A DNA stretch of 64,000 nt. It comes from Jejubacter calystegiae. GTDB lineage: Bacteria > Pseudomonadota > Gammaproteobacteria > Enterobacterales > Enterobacteriaceae. The DNA lies in the NCBI RefSeq assembly GCF_005671395.1, contig NZ_CP040428.1:806001-870000 (forward strand), written 5' to 3'. The notes under the pieces are model-generated. The model searched no databases. It was not told the origin of the DNA and was given only the letters and a program-made list of their open reading frames with translations. Below, piece after piece: positions 17,189 to 26,433 of this stretch (positions within the stretch are counted from its first letter, which is position 1; the number at the start of each line of letters is the position of its first letter). The position numbers and the translations under genes were made by a program.

Positions 17189-17569
17189 ATGAAGCTGACC
17201 ATTGTTCGCCTCACGGCACTCTCCCCCCAGGATAAAATCGATCTGGAAAAAATCTGGCCAGAATACGCGCCTGCCGACCTGACGCTGGATGAAAGCCACC
17301 GTCTTTACGCGGCCCGATTCAATGAACGCCTGCTTGGCGCGCTGCGGGTTACCTGCAACGGAACACATGGCGAACTGGATTCCCTGCGAGTGCGGGAACT
17401 GACCCGACGCCGTGGGGTGGGTAAATATCTGCTGGAAGAAGCCATGCGCGATAACCCGCAGGTCAGCGACTGGCGGATGTCAGCCCAGGGTGTGGAGGAT
17501 AATGCGGTGATGACGGCGTTTATGCTGGCCATGGGATTCCAGGCTGAAGCCGACGGCTGGCGCCGGTGA
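17189..17569 (+). CDS. panM: PanD maturation factor PanM (GNAT fold)
   Basis: Small GNAT-fold protein, 126 residues (E. coli 127), which promotes self-cleavage of the aspartate decarboxylase proenzyme PanD in response to CoA. It matches E. coli PanM (formerly YhhK) over its length: MKLTIVRLTALS, KIWPEYAPADLTLD, YAARFNERLLGALRVT and LRVRELTRRRGVGKYLLEEA, where RRRGVGKY is the acetyl-CoA-binding loop. It is convergent with livJ; its stop codon falls inside a strong hairpin. Confidence 0.95.
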   Translation: MKLTIVRLTALSPQDKIDLEKIWPEYAPADLTLDESHRLYAARFNERLLGALRVTCNGTHGELDSLRVRELTRRRGVGKYLLEEAMRDNPQVSDWRMSAQGVEDNAVMTAFMLAMGFQAEADGWRR

Positions 17570-17582
17570 ATGACCGGCGCCA
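17558..17582. terminator. 10-bp perfect hairpin over the panM stop
   Basis: TGGCGCCGGT and ACCGGCGCCA pair perfectly around a 5-nt loop, spanning the panM stop codon. There is no clear T-run on either strand. It probably ends or protects the 3' ends of the convergent panM and livJ messages. Confidence 0.5.
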
Positions 17583-17606
17583 TACACGGCGCCAGTCGAT
17601 CGTCTG

Positions 17607-18716
17607 TTACTTCGCGTCGCTGGCCGTGCCATCGGCATGCCAGGTAAAGACCCCGAACTCAAAACCTTTGAGATCGCCCTTCTCGTCCCAGGTCAGCGGC
17701 CCCATCACGGTTTTCGCGCCTTTGGCCTTCAGGTCTTTTGACAGATCCTCCGGCTCTTCACTGCCGGTACGCTCCAGCGCCTGAGCCAGCGACTGTACCG
17801 CTGCATAGGTAGTCCAGACGAAGGCGCCACTCGGGTCGCGTTTCTTCGCGCGAATCGCATCCACAACCGGTTTGTTTTCCGGCATCTGGTCATAGTTCTT
17901 GGGCTTGGTCACCAGCATCCCTTCCGCCGCTTCTCCTGCAATGTTAGACAGCGATACGTTGGCGACCCCTTCCGGCCCCATAAACTGCGTTTTCAGACCT
18001 GCGGCCCGGGCCTGGCGCAGCATCTGCCCCATTTCAGGGTGGTAGCCACCGTAGTAAACAAAGTCGATATTCTCTTTTTTCAGACGCGCGACCAGGGTGG
18101 AGAAGTCCTTATCGCCTGCGGTAATACCGTCGAAGAAGACCACATCAGTGCCGCCTTTCTTCAGCCCGTCGCGCACCGCGCGCGCCAGCCCCTCGCCGTA
18201 CTGCTGCTTATCGTGAATCACCGCAATGCGCTGGGGTTTAACCTTTTCCAGAATATAACGCGCTGCGGTGGGACCCTGATCGGAGTCCAGACCAGTGGTG
18301 CGCAGAATCAACTGATAACCGCGAGCGGTCAGTTCCGGCGCGGTAGCCGCCGGGGTAATCATCAGGATCCCTTCATCTTCATAGATATCGGAAGCGGGCT
18401 GGGTAGAAGAAGAGCAGAGGTGACCAATCACATAGCGCACGCCGTCATTCACCACTTTGTTCGCCACCGCCACGGCCTGCTTCGGGTCACAGGCGTCGTC
18501 ATATTTCACCGCCACCAGCTTATCCCCTTTAATGCCCCCTTTCGCGTTAATATCGGCAATCGCCTGCTCCGCGCCGGTAAACTGCTGGTCGCCATACTGC
18601 GCCACCGGGCCAGACATTGCGCCGACGACCGCCACTTTAATATCCTTCGCCAGCAGCGAATGGCTAAACGCTAACGCAATACATCCCGTAAGTAACGCCT
18701 TACCCTTGATATTCAT
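17607..18716 (-). CDS. livJ: Leu/Ile/Val-binding periplasmic protein LivJ
   Basis: Periplasmic receptor of the LIV importer, 369 residues (E. coli 367). Signal peptide [20 protein letters not shown] is followed by [36 protein letters not shown] and [20 protein letters not shown], almost identical to LivJ. The C-terminal part ([19 protein letters not shown]) looks more like LivK than K-12 LivJ does, whereas the leader and the [19 protein letters not shown] segment are LivJ-like. With no livK nearby it is the only local receptor for livHMGF. Confidence 0.95.
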   Translation of the reverse strand: MNIKGKALLTGCIALAFSHSLLAKDIKVAVVGAMSGPVAQYGDQQFTGAEQAIADINAKGGIKGDKLVAVKYDDACDPKQAVAVANKVVNDGVRYVIGHLCSSSTQPASDIYEDEGILMITPAATAPELTARGYQLILRTTGLDSDQGPTAARYILEKVKPQRIAVIHDKQQYGEGLARAVRDGLKKGGTDVVFFDGITAGDKDFSTLVARLKKENIDFVYYGGYHPEMGQMLRQARAAGLKTQFMGPEGVANVSLSNIAGEAAEGMLVTKPKNYDQMPENKPVVDAIRAKKRDPSGAFVWTTYAAVQSLAQALERTGSEEPEDLSKDLKAKGAKTVMGPLTWDEKGDLKGFEFGVFTWHADGTASDAK

Positions 18717-18894
18717 CCTGATGTTCCCCTTATTGTTGTGTTTTAAATTGTGTTTGCATTTATAACCAGAAGATTATTTTTTACCGTTCCGCTTTGATTT
18801 GGAAATAATTAACGGACTCCGCTAGAACATACTCTATTTCTTGCGGTCGGGAATAATAATTTTACTGGATGAAGCCTGAGAGAGTGACCGGGGC

Positions 18895-18930
18895 AAAAAA
18901 AATCCCGCCAGGGATGAAGTCCGGGCGGGA
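18895..18930 (-). terminator. Rho-independent terminator of the gab-like operon
   Basis: On the minus strand TCCCGCC and GGCGGGA form a 7-bp stem followed by eight T residues (18902-18895). It lies 20 nt after the permease stop and ends the gabT-gabD-permease unit. Confidence 0.8.
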
Positions 18931-18949
18931 AAAAGGGCCCACGCGGGAA

Positions 18950-20194
18950 TTACCAGCCCGCAGGCAGATAACCCAGCGCGGAAGCCACGGCGTAAACGGC
19001 ACTGGCAAGATAGAGCAGCACAATAAGGGCCTGAATCGCCGGATGCGTGATCGGGGAGCGGCACTGCCAGGTCGGGGTGATATCCCCATTCTGGCGGGCA
19101 CCTTTCAGGATCAGAATCGGCATGATCGAGAGGATCACTCCGCTAAACGCCCCGGCAAAGTAGAGTGCGTTCACAAACGAAACCATGCCGCTGTAGGCCA
19201 GAATAAACGGCGGGATCGCCACAATCAGCAGCACCAGAAAACGTCGCCCCATTTGGGTATCTTCGCCTAACCGGAATTTATCGAAGATATTGGTCAGAAA
19301 GCTGCCACCCAGCCCCCAGTAGGAGGTCAGCATGGCGCACAGGGCGAAAATATTGGCCGAAAAGAAGGCCCATTCCCCAAGCGCCCGCCCCCAGGAGATG
19401 GTGGCGACATCGGTAATCTCATCCAGACCATTCAGTACGATAACCGAAAGCGGCACCAGCGCCAGTAGCGTAAAGGTAATGCCCATACCGGTCATGATGG
19501 CCCGCGGTAGCTGTTCCGGTTTATCGGCGAAGCCGCGCGCCATTTCCGGCACGATATACTGCGCCGCGAAACAGAAAGCCACCACGTTAAACACCGGCAC
19601 CATGTAGCGCCAGTCGCCATCCAGCAGATAGCGCATCTGGGTGGTTTCTTTCAACAGGGTGGCTACCACCAGCACGGAGATCATCACCACCATTCCGACA
19701 CTGATAAATTTCTCGCCGCGGCCAATAGCCTTCAGGCCCAGCCACAGCACTCCGGCGGCGGGAATAAAGAATAAAAGACTGCCCAGCGCCGGGGAGATCC
19801 CCAACAATGATTGCAGAAGCTTTCCGCTGCCGGTCATATAGGCGGTTAACGCCCCTACGCTATTAACGCAGACCGACAGGAACATCAGCCAGGCGCCGGG
19901 TTTGCCGACATAGCGCTCTGACAGGCCGCTGAGCTGCAGATGTTTACGGGTACGCAGCGTGGCTTCCGCCACATACAGCATGGTGATGGTGGTTAATCCT
20001 CCCACCAGCGCCAGCCAGAACAGCAGCGGAAAGAATCCCGCTTTGCTGGAGGCATAGGCGATAGACAGTACGCCAGCACCGATATTGGTACCGACGATCA
20101 TCGCCACGCCTTCCAGAAAACTGAGCGATTTGGCGGGGACGGTTACCCGCTCTCGGGCGGTATAAGCCCCGGACAACGTGGTGTTCTCGGACAT
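18950..20194 (-). CDS. Amino acid permease, HAAAP (TyrP/Mtr/TnaB-like) family
   Basis: Inner-membrane symporter of 414 residues with about 11 hydrophobic segments, of the hydroxy/aromatic amino acid permease family. Motifs are EGVAMIVGTNIGAGVLSIAY at the N-terminus, where GTNIGAGVL lies in the broken first helix, and FCFAAQYIVPEMARG. It is the last gene of an operon with gabT- and gabD-like genes, 58 nt after gabD. E. coli gabP belongs to a different (APC) family, so this importer is unrelated to GabP. Its substrate may be GABA or another omega-amino acid; this is inferred from the operon only. Confidence 0.85.
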   Translation of the reverse strand: MSENTTLSGAYTARERVTVPAKSLSFLEGVAMIVGTNIGAGVLSIAYASSKAGFFPLLFWLALVGGLTTITMLYVAEATLRTRKHLQLSGLSERYVGKPGAWLMFLSVCVNSVGALTAYMTGSGKLLQSLLGISPALGSLLFFIPAAGVLWLGLKAIGRGEKFISVGMVVMISVLVVATLLKETTQMRYLLDGDWRYMVPVFNVVAFCFAAQYIVPEMARGFADKPEQLPRAIMTGMGITFTLLALVPLSVIVLNGLDEITDVATISWGRALGEWAFFSANIFALCAMLTSYWGLGGSFLTNIFDKFRLGEDTQMGRRFLVLLIVAIPPFILAYSGMVSFVNALYFAGAFSGVILSIMPILILKGARQNGDITPTWQCRSPITHPAIQALIVLLYLASAVYAVASALGYLPAGW

Positions 20195-20252
20195 AAGTCT
20201 TCCTTCGGGTACCGGCAGCCTGCGCCGCCGGAACAGGTGGATTTCATGATGA

Positions 20253-21710
20253 TTAACGGCTTACATCGATGCACAGATACTTAAGTTCCAGATACTCTTC
20301 GATGCCGTAGCGGGAGCCTTCACGACCCAGCCCGGACTGTTTTACGCCGCCAAACGGCGCCACTTCGTTAGAGATAAGCCCGGTATTCACGCCGACCATG
20401 CCGTATTCCAAAGCTTCCCCCACCCGCCACTGACGAGCGGCATTAGCGGTAAACAGGTAAGCGGCCAGACCAAATTCGGTATCGTTAGCCATTGATACCA
20501 CTTCGGTTTCATCGCGAAAGCGGAAGACAGGCGCCACCGGTCCGAAGGTCTCTTCACGGGCGAAGCGCATTTCCTGAGTGACGCCAGTGACCAGCGTCGG
20601 CTGGAAGAAGGTGCCACCCAGCGCGTGCGGCTGACCGCCAGCGACCAGCGTGGCGCCCTTATCCAGGGCATCACGGATATGGATCTGTACCTTTTCCACC
20701 GCCTGGGTATCGATAAGCGGCCCCTGGCTGGTTTCAGCCCGGGAACCATCGCCAACCTGCAAGTCGGCAACGGCGGCAGCCAGTTTTTCGACCAGCGCAT
20801 CGTGAATGCCATCCTGAACGTAGATGCGGTTGGCGCAGACGCAGGTCTGGCCGCTGTTACGAAACTTCGACGCCATAATCCCTGCTACGGCGGCATCCAG
20901 ATCCGCATCGTCAAAGACGATGACCGGCGCGTTTCCGCCCAGCTCCAGCGACAGTTTTTTGATGGTCGGCGCGCACTGGGCCATCAGCAACCGCCCCACT
21001 TCCGTGGAGCCGGTAAAGCTCAGCTTGCGTACCACCGGGCTGTCACACAGGGTTTTACCCACCTGCGCCGCGTCGCCGGTGATCACCTGCAGCACCCCTG
21101 CCGGAATCCCCGCTTCCACCGCCAGTTGGCCTAACGCCAGGGCAGTCAGCGGCGTCTGTTCGGCGGGTTTGACTATCATGACGCAGCCCGCGGCCAGCGC
21201 TGGTGCCGCCTTGCGGGTGATCATGGCAGCCGGGAAGTTCCACGGCGTGATGGCCGCGCAAACCCCAACCGGCTGCTTCACCACCACCAGACGCTGATTA
21301 GCCTGCGGCGACTGCAATACCGAGCCGTCCACCCGCAGCGCTTCAGCCGCGAACCAGCTAATAAACGACGCCGCATAGGCCACTTCGCCACGGGCTTCAG
21401 CCAGTGGCTTGCCCTGTTCGGCAGTGATAAGCCGGGCCAGATCCTCCTGGGCCGCCATCATCTTCTCTGCCCAGGCGTTGAGCAGTGCCCCACGAGCTTT
21501 GGCGGTGAGCTGTTTCCACGCCTGCCAGGCCTGATTAGCGCTTTCTATTGCCTGTAAGGTTTCCGCCTCGCTAAACTGCGGCACGCTGGCAAGGGTTTCG
21601 CCGGTCGCCGGATTCATCACCGGCTCCCGGGCGCCGCTCATGGCATCACACCATTCGCCATTGACCAGGCACTGCTGACGTAATAAATCGGGTTGATTCA
21701 GTTTGAGCAT
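20253..21710 (-). CDS. gabD: NAD(P)-dependent succinate-semialdehyde dehydrogenase
   Basis: Aldehyde dehydrogenase, 485 residues, aligning closely with E. coli GabD, which oxidises succinate semialdehyde to succinate. Motifs: AITPWNFPAAMITRKAAPAL, SFTGSTEVGRLL, the general-base Glu of LELGGNAPVIV and the catalytic Cys in NSGQTCVCANRIYV. The second Cys (TCVC) is typical of GabD. The ATG at 21710 (MLKLNQPDLLRQQ) follows GGAGGCCCCAGCG; an in-frame start 69 nt upstream lies inside gabT. It follows gabT by 13 nt. Confidence 0.93.
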   Translation of the reverse strand: MLKLNQPDLLRQQCLVNGEWCDAMSGAREPVMNPATGETLASVPQFSEAETLQAIESANQAWQAWKQLTAKARGALLNAWAEKMMAAQEDLARLITAEQGKPLAEARGEVAYAASFISWFAAEALRVDGSVLQSPQANQRLVVVKQPVGVCAAITPWNFPAAMITRKAAPALAAGCVMIVKPAEQTPLTALALGQLAVEAGIPAGVLQVITGDAAQVGKTLCDSPVVRKLSFTGSTEVGRLLMAQCAPTIKKLSLELGGNAPVIVFDDADLDAAVAGIMASKFRNSGQTCVCANRIYVQDGIHDALVEKLAAAVADLQVGDGSRAETSQGPLIDTQAVEKVQIHIRDALDKGATLVAGGQPHALGGTFFQPTLVTGVTQEMRFAREETFGPVAPVFRFRDETEVVSMANDTEFGLAAYLFTANAARQWRVGEALEYGMVGVNTGLISNEVAPFGGVKQSGLGREGSRYGIEEYLELKYLCIDVSR

Positions 21711-21723
21711 CGCTGGGGCCTCC

Positions 21724-22992
21724 TTAGATCCGGGACAGAATGCGGGACAGAATGTCGAGAGCGCGGCTGAACTGCGCATCCGGAATAGTCAGCGGATAGA
21801 GGAAGCGGATCACGTTGCCGTAAATCCCACAGCTCAGCAGCAGCAGCCCTTCTTCCCTGGCCTGTTTCAGCACCTGCTGGACCAGGGCAGGAGAAGGCTC
21901 GCCGCTTTTAGGATCGTTAAGCTCCACGGCGACCATCGACCCCAGAGCCCGGATATCTGCAATGGCCGGACAGTGCTGACGCGCCTGGGTGAGCGTTTCC
22001 ACCAGATGACTGCCCAGTTCATCAGCGCGCTGGCACAGCTTCTCTTCGGCAATCACATCCAGTACCGCATGGGCCGCGGCTACCGCCAGCGGGTTACCGG
22101 CGTAAGTGCCACCCAGACCGCCTGGTGCCGGGGCGTCCATAATCTCTGCGCGCCCAGCCACAGCGGAAAGCGGCATGCCGCCTGCCAGGCTTTTCGCCAT
22201 GGTGATCAGATCCGGTTTAACGTCGTGGTGCTCCATCGCAAACAGACGACCGGTACGGGCAAAGCCAGTCTGGACTTCATCCGCCACCAGCAGGATGCCG
22301 TGCTGGTCGCACAGCGCTCGCAGGGCTTTGGTGAACGCCGGCGGCGCCACGTTAAAGCCCCCTTCACCCTGAACCGGCTCCAGGATGATGGCGGCCACCT
22401 GATCCGCCGCGATATCGGTTTTAAACAGGCGATGCAGGCTGGCCATGGCATCGTCAACCGAAACGCCGTGGGCGGCATTAGGGTACTGAGCGTGGAACAC
22501 CGAGCCCGGGAAAGGGCCAAAACCGATTTTGTAAGGAGCCACTTTGCCGGTCAGCGCCATGGTCATAAAGGTACGACCGTGGAAACCGCCGCCGAAGGTG
22601 ATTAGCCCCGGGCGACCGGTAGCGGCGCGGGCGATTTTCACCGCGTTTTCCACCGCTTCCGCTCCGGTAGTGAAGAACGCGGTCTTACAGGGACCTTCAA
22701 CAGGCGCGCAGGCGTTGATGCGCTCCGCCAGCGACACATAGCTTTCATAAGGAACAATCTGGTAAGCGGTATGGGTAAAGGCCTGGAGCTGCTGTTCTAC
22801 AGCCGCCGTGATTCGCGGGTGGCGATGCCCGGTATTCAGCACCGCAATCCCCGCCGCGAAGTCGATCACCTCATTGCCTTCCACATCCCACAGCGTGGCG
22901 TTTTCCGCCTTCTGCGCATAAAAATCACACATTACCCCCACGCCACGCGGCGTGGCGCTAAGACGGCGCTGGTTCAGTTCTGAATTGTTCAT
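21724..22992 (-). CDS. gabT: 4-aminobutyrate aminotransferase
   Basis: Class III PLP-dependent aminotransferase, 422 residues, resembling GabT, which moves the amino group of GABA to 2-oxoglutarate. Seen are MCDFYAQKAENATLWDVEGN, TTGAEAVENAVKIARAATGR, GGFHGRTFMTMALTGK, the PLP-binding ILLVADEVQTGFARTG and the Schiff-base Lys in TMAKSLAGGMPLSAV. It heads a gabT-gabD-permease operon and diverges from a MocR/GabR-type regulator. Other omega-amino acids such as 5-aminovalerate cannot be excluded. Confidence 0.92.
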   Translation of the reverse strand: MNNSELNQRRLSATPRGVGVMCDFYAQKAENATLWDVEGNEVIDFAAGIAVLNTGHRHPRITAAVEQQLQAFTHTAYQIVPYESYVSLAERINACAPVEGPCKTAFFTTGAEAVENAVKIARAATGRPGLITFGGGFHGRTFMTMALTGKVAPYKIGFGPFPGSVFHAQYPNAAHGVSVDDAMASLHRLFKTDIAADQVAAIILEPVQGEGGFNVAPPAFTKALRALCDQHGILLVADEVQTGFARTGRLFAMEHHDVKPDLITMAKSLAGGMPLSAVAGRAEIMDAPAPGGLGGTYAGNPLAVAAAHAVLDVIAEEKLCQRADELGSHLVETLTQARQHCPAIADIRALGSMVAVELNDPKSGEPSPALVQQVLKQAREEGLLLLSCGIYGNVIRFLYPLTIPDAQFSRALDILSRILSRI

Positions 22993-23013
22993 CCCGATCT
23001 CCTCCCGGTCATA

Positions 23014-23053
23014 AGTTACTTTTATGCAACAAATTTGAAACAGTCACCTTTAT
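23014..23053. promoter_or_regulatory. Direct repeats between gabT and the MocR-type regulator
   Basis: AGTTACTTTTAT (23014-23025) and AGTCACCTTTAT (23042-23053) match at 10 of 12 positions, with starts 28 nt apart, in the 108-nt divergent spacer. GabR-type regulators bind spaced direct repeats, so these are candidate binding sites. Confidence 0.5.
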
Positions 23054-23100
23054 TTACCCGGGGATTGGCCCTACAATCGAGTGCCAGTCTGGAATATTTA

Positions 23101-24582
23101 ATGGATCCAATTGTGCAAACTCTGGTCGGCGATCTTCTGTGGGTCAGGCTCAATGAGGAGCCGGATAAGCGGCTACAGCGACGGCTTTATAACGCGATTC
23201 GCCGCACAATTCTTGACGGTAGCCTGCTGCCCGGCAGCCGGATGCCCGGTTCGCGGGATCTGGCGCAGCAGCTTGGGCTATCAAGAAACACTGTTTTAAC
23301 CGTTTATGAACAACTTCTGGCGGAAGGTTATATTGTCGCCAGGCGGGGAAGTGGTACTTTTGTCGCGGATACCGCACCGGATAGCTTTTTATCCTGCCAG
23401 AGCGAGCAGGACGACGGGGGAGAAGGCGCCACGCCATCGGGCCTTTCCCGACGCGGGGAGCAGTTGCTCAACCGGGCCAGCGCCAGCCCACGTCAGTGGG
23501 GAGCCTTTATTCCCGGCGTGCCGGACGTTAGCGCCTTTCCCCACCGCCTGTTCAGTAAAATTCAGGCGCGACTCGGCCGCCGCCCGCCACCGGAACGATT
23601 AACCTATAGTGGCCAGGGCGGCACTCCCGAACTCAGAAACGCGCTGGTGGATTACCTGCGGGTCGCCCGCTCGGTGCGCTGTCATGCCGATCAGATTCTG
23701 ATTACCGAAGGGACACATCAGGCCATCGATCTGGTGGCCCGTATGCTGTGCGACGCCGGGGATCACGCCTGGATCGAGGAGCCCTCCTACTGGGGGATTC
23801 GCAACGTGCTGAAGATAAACGAAATCAATATGCATCCAATACCGGTGGATCATCACGGCATGATCGCGCCGGAACAGGTGAATAAACCACCGCGTCTGAT
23901 CTTCGTCACCCCCTCCCATCAGTATCCGCTGGGCGCCGTGATGAGCCTGGAGCGGCGCCGTCATCTGCTGGCGCTGGCGCGCCATACCGGCGCCTGGATT
24001 GTGGAAGATGACTACGACAGCGAATTCCGCTTTTCCGGGCAGCCGATTCCGGCATTGCAGGGGCTGGTGGCCGATGCACCGGTTATCTATATGGGCACCT
24101 TTAGCAAGACGCTCTACCCGGGGCTGCGCATCGGTTATGTGGTGCTGCCACGCCCGCTGGCAGAGCGTATGAAAACGGCCCACGCCGAACTGTATCGCAG
24201 CGGTCATTCGATAATCCAGGCAGCGCTGGCGGAATTTATTCAGGCCGGGCACTACACCGCCCATATTCGCCGGATGCGGTTGCTCTACGGCAGACGCCGG
24301 GCGTTCGTCCGCGCTCTGATTGAACATGAGCTCGGCCCCGATGCCGTGAGCGATTTCAGCGATAACGCCGGACTGCATATGATCCTTAATCTGCCGTCGG
24401 GCAGCGATGATGTCGCCATCGCTCAACTGGCCAACCAGCGCAATATTCTGGTACGTCCACTGTCGCGCTATTATCTGACCGACAGACGGCGCAGCGGCCT
24501 GATTATGGGGTTTGCCAGCCAGCCGGAAGAGCAGATGGCAGCGGCGTTTCAGACCCTGTTGACCTGTATTCGCGAGGCATAA
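23101..24582 (+). CDS. MocR/GabR-family regulator (GntR HTH plus aminotransferase fold)
   Basis: PLP-dependent regulator of about 493 residues. An N-terminal GntR winged helix (RLYNAIRRTILDGSLLPGSR, then LAQQLGLSRNTVLTVYEQLLA) is joined by a linker to an aminotransferase-like domain with TEGTHQAIDLVARML, VTPSHQYPLGAVMSLERR, IVEDDYDSEFRF and the PLP-lysine motif GTFSKTLYPGLRIGY. It diverges from gabT and is the likely activator of that operon. The start is uncertain: ATG at 23101 lacks a clear ribosome binding site, and an in-frame TTG at 23035 would add 22 residues and cover the direct repeats. Confidence 0.88.
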   Translation: MDPIVQTLVGDLLWVRLNEEPDKRLQRRLYNAIRRTILDGSLLPGSRMPGSRDLAQQLGLSRNTVLTVYEQLLAEGYIVARRGSGTFVADTAPDSFLSCQSEQDDGGEGATPSGLSRRGEQLLNRASASPRQWGAFIPGVPDVSAFPHRLFSKIQARLGRRPPPERLTYSGQGGTPELRNALVDYLRVARSVRCHADQILITEGTHQAIDLVARMLCDAGDHAWIEEPSYWGIRNVLKINEINMHPIPVDHHGMIAPEQVNKPPRLIFVTPSHQYPLGAVMSLERRRHLLALARHTGAWIVEDDYDSEFRFSGQPIPALQGLVADAPVIYMGTFSKTLYPGLRIGYVVLPRPLAERMKTAHAELYRSGHSIIQAALAEFIQAGHYTAHIRRMRLLYGRRRAFVRALIEHELGPDAVSDFSDNAGLHMILNLPSGSDDVAIAQLANQRNILVRPLSRYYLTDRRRSGLIMGFASQPEEQMAAAFQTLLTCIREA

Positions 24583-24601
24583 AAATCAGCCAGGAGCCAC
24601 C

Positions 24602-25498
24602 ATGCGCGGAAATGAATTCGCTGAACTGCAGGCATTTGTCTGTATCACCGAGCAGGGGAGTTTCGTCCGTGCGGCGGAAAGGCTACAGGTTTCCCCCTCG
24701 GCACTGAGCCAGACCATCAAAGGGCTGGAAGCGCGGCTTGGCGTGCGCCTGTTTCATCGCACCACCCGACGGGTCGGAATGACGCAAGCGGGTGAAAGGC
24801 TGTTGAAACGACTCAAACCCGCCTTCGCCGAGATTGAATCCGCCATTACCGATACCACAGAACTGGGAGAGCAGCCACGCGGTAAGCTGCGGCTTCACAC
24901 CTTCCGCGTTGGCTATCAACTCTATCTCGAACCGTTACTGGCGGCGTTCGCCGAAACCTGTCCCGAAATTGAACTGGATCTGACGCTGGATGACCACCCG
25001 GTGGATATGATCGAATCCGGATTCGATGGCGCTATTCGCCTTGGCGAACTGCTCGAACAGGACATGGTGGCAATCCCGCTGGGACCGATGTTGCGCCATT
25101 GCGTAGTGGCTTCGCCCGACTATGTGGCGAGGTACGGCAAACCCCGCACTCCTTCTGAACTGCATCAACACCGCTGCATCAACTGGCGCTGGCCAGGGCA
25201 GATACACCCTTATCAGTGGGAGTTTCAGCGCGATAGTGGCTGGTTCCGGGTGGCGGTTAACGGCCCTTTGATCGTCAACGATCTCCGGGCGATGCTCGAC
25301 GCTGCCGTCAACGGCGTTGGCATCGCCTTTAGCGTTGAAGCCTGGGCGACGCCGCTAATCCGCGAGGGGCGTCTGGTCACCATGCTCGAACCCTGGTGCG
25401 CGCCGTTCGACGGCTTTTATTTCTGCTATCCGCGCCAGAGGCACCACCTGGCCGCCATGCGGGCATTCATCGACTTCCTGAAGCAACATGTCAGGTAA
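24602..25498 (+). CDS. LysR-family transcriptional regulator
   Basis: LysR regulator, 298 residues: N-terminal HTH (FVCITEQGSFVRAAERLQVSPSALSQTIKGLEARLGVRLFHRTTR in parts) and a C-terminal effector-binding domain with LYLEPLLAAFAETCPEIELDL and HQHRCINWRWPG. GFDGAIRLGELLEQDMVAIPLG is characteristic of the CrgA/DmlR-like subgroup. CAGGAGCCACC precedes the ATG. It lies 19 nt after the MocR-type gene and 131 nt before an SDR gene, which is its most probable target. Confidence 0.9.
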   Translation: MRGNEFAELQAFVCITEQGSFVRAAERLQVSPSALSQTIKGLEARLGVRLFHRTTRRVGMTQAGERLLKRLKPAFAEIESAITDTTELGEQPRGKLRLHTFRVGYQLYLEPLLAAFAETCPEIELDLTLDDHPVDMIESGFDGAIRLGELLEQDMVAIPLGPMLRHCVVASPDYVARYGKPRTPSELHQHRCINWRWPGQIHPYQWEFQRDSGWFRVAVNGPLIVNDLRAMLDAAVNGVGIAFSVEAWATPLIREGRLVTMLEPWCAPFDGFYFCYPRQRHHLAAMRAFIDFLKQHVR

Positions 25499-25629
25499 AA
25501 CGCCTGATTATATACATCTGACTTCATAATCTATGAAGTTTCCCGCCGATTATTCTTGCTGACTTAATCCATAGACTGCTCTTCGTGAACAGGGCGCATG
25601 CCCGATCGCCATCAACAGAAGGAATGACC

Positions 25630-26367
25630 ATGAACGATATATCCAACAAAGTCGTCCTGATAACGGGAGCCAGTAGCGGTATTGGCGCAGCTACGGCACG
25701 CCATCTTGCCGGTTCAGGGGCCAGATTAATGCTGGGCGCGCGGCGCGGCGACCGCCTGGAACAACTGGTAAGCGAGATTCGCGAAGCGGGCGGCGAAGCC
25801 GACTTTCGCGAACTGGACGTTACCGACATCGAATCGATGCAGGCCTTTGTCGCCGCGGCGCGGGAAAGCTATGGCTGTATCGACGTGATAATCAACAATG
25901 CCGGTGTGATGCCACTATCGAAGCTGGAGGCACTCAAGCTCGACGAGTGGAACAGGATGATCGACGTTAACATCCGCGGCGTGCTCCACGGTATCGCAGC
26001 GGCACTTCCCCTCATGCAAAGCCAGGGCTCAGGGCAGGTCATCAACCTGTCGTCGATCGGCGGCCATAGCGTAGTACCGACGGCTGCGGTCTATTCCGCC
26101 ACCAAGTTTGCCGTTATGGCTATTTCCGAAGGTTTGCGTCAGGAGGTCGGCGGCAATATTCGCGTTAGCGTTATCAGTCCGGGAGTGACCGAATCCGAAC
26201 TGGCGGATACCATCACCGATGCCTCCGCCCGTGAGGCCATGAAGTCGTTCCGTGCCGGTGCGATGCCGGCAGAAGCTATCGCCCGCGCCATCGCCTTTGC
26301 CATTGCGCAACCGCCCGATGTCGATGTCAGCGAAATCATCGTGCGGCCAACGGCAAGCCCGTACTGA
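25630..26367 (+). CDS. SDR-family oxidoreductase, YdfG-like
   Basis: Classical SDR, 245 residues: TGASSGIG coenzyme motif, NNAGVMPLS, INLSSIGG (catalytic Ser) and YSATKFAV (Tyr/Lys). The body resembles the NADP-dependent serine/hydroxy-acid dehydrogenase group (VMPLSKLEALKLDEWNRMID). The ATG at 25630 is chosen because AAGGA lies 6 nt upstream; an ATG at 25624 overlaps the ribosome binding site itself. It follows a LysR gene on the same strand and converges on rpoH, sharing a bidirectional terminator. Substrate unknown. Confidence 0.85.
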   Translation: MNDISNKVVLITGASSGIGAATARHLAGSGARLMLGARRGDRLEQLVSEIREAGGEADFRELDVTDIESMQAFVAAARESYGCIDVIINNAGVMPLSKLEALKLDEWNRMIDVNIRGVLHGIAAALPLMQSQGSGQVINLSSIGGHSVVPTAAVYSATKFAVMAISEGLRQEVGGNIRVSVISPGVTESELADTITDASAREAMKSFRAGAMPAEAIARAIAFAIAQPPDVDVSEIIVRPTASPY

Positions 26368-26381
26368 TTTCTCCTGCCAAT

Positions 26382-26415
26382 AAAAAACCCCGGCGTCCGG
26401 AGACGTCGGGGTTTG
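26382..26415. terminator. Bidirectional terminator between the SDR gene and rpoH
   Basis: AACCCCGGCGTC pairs with GACGTCGGGGTT (one G-U pair) around CGGA. The minus strand ends in TTTTTT (rpoH side) and the plus strand in GGGGTTTGTT. Confidence 0.85.
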
Positions 26416-26433
26416 TTAGCTGCGAGCGCTTTA

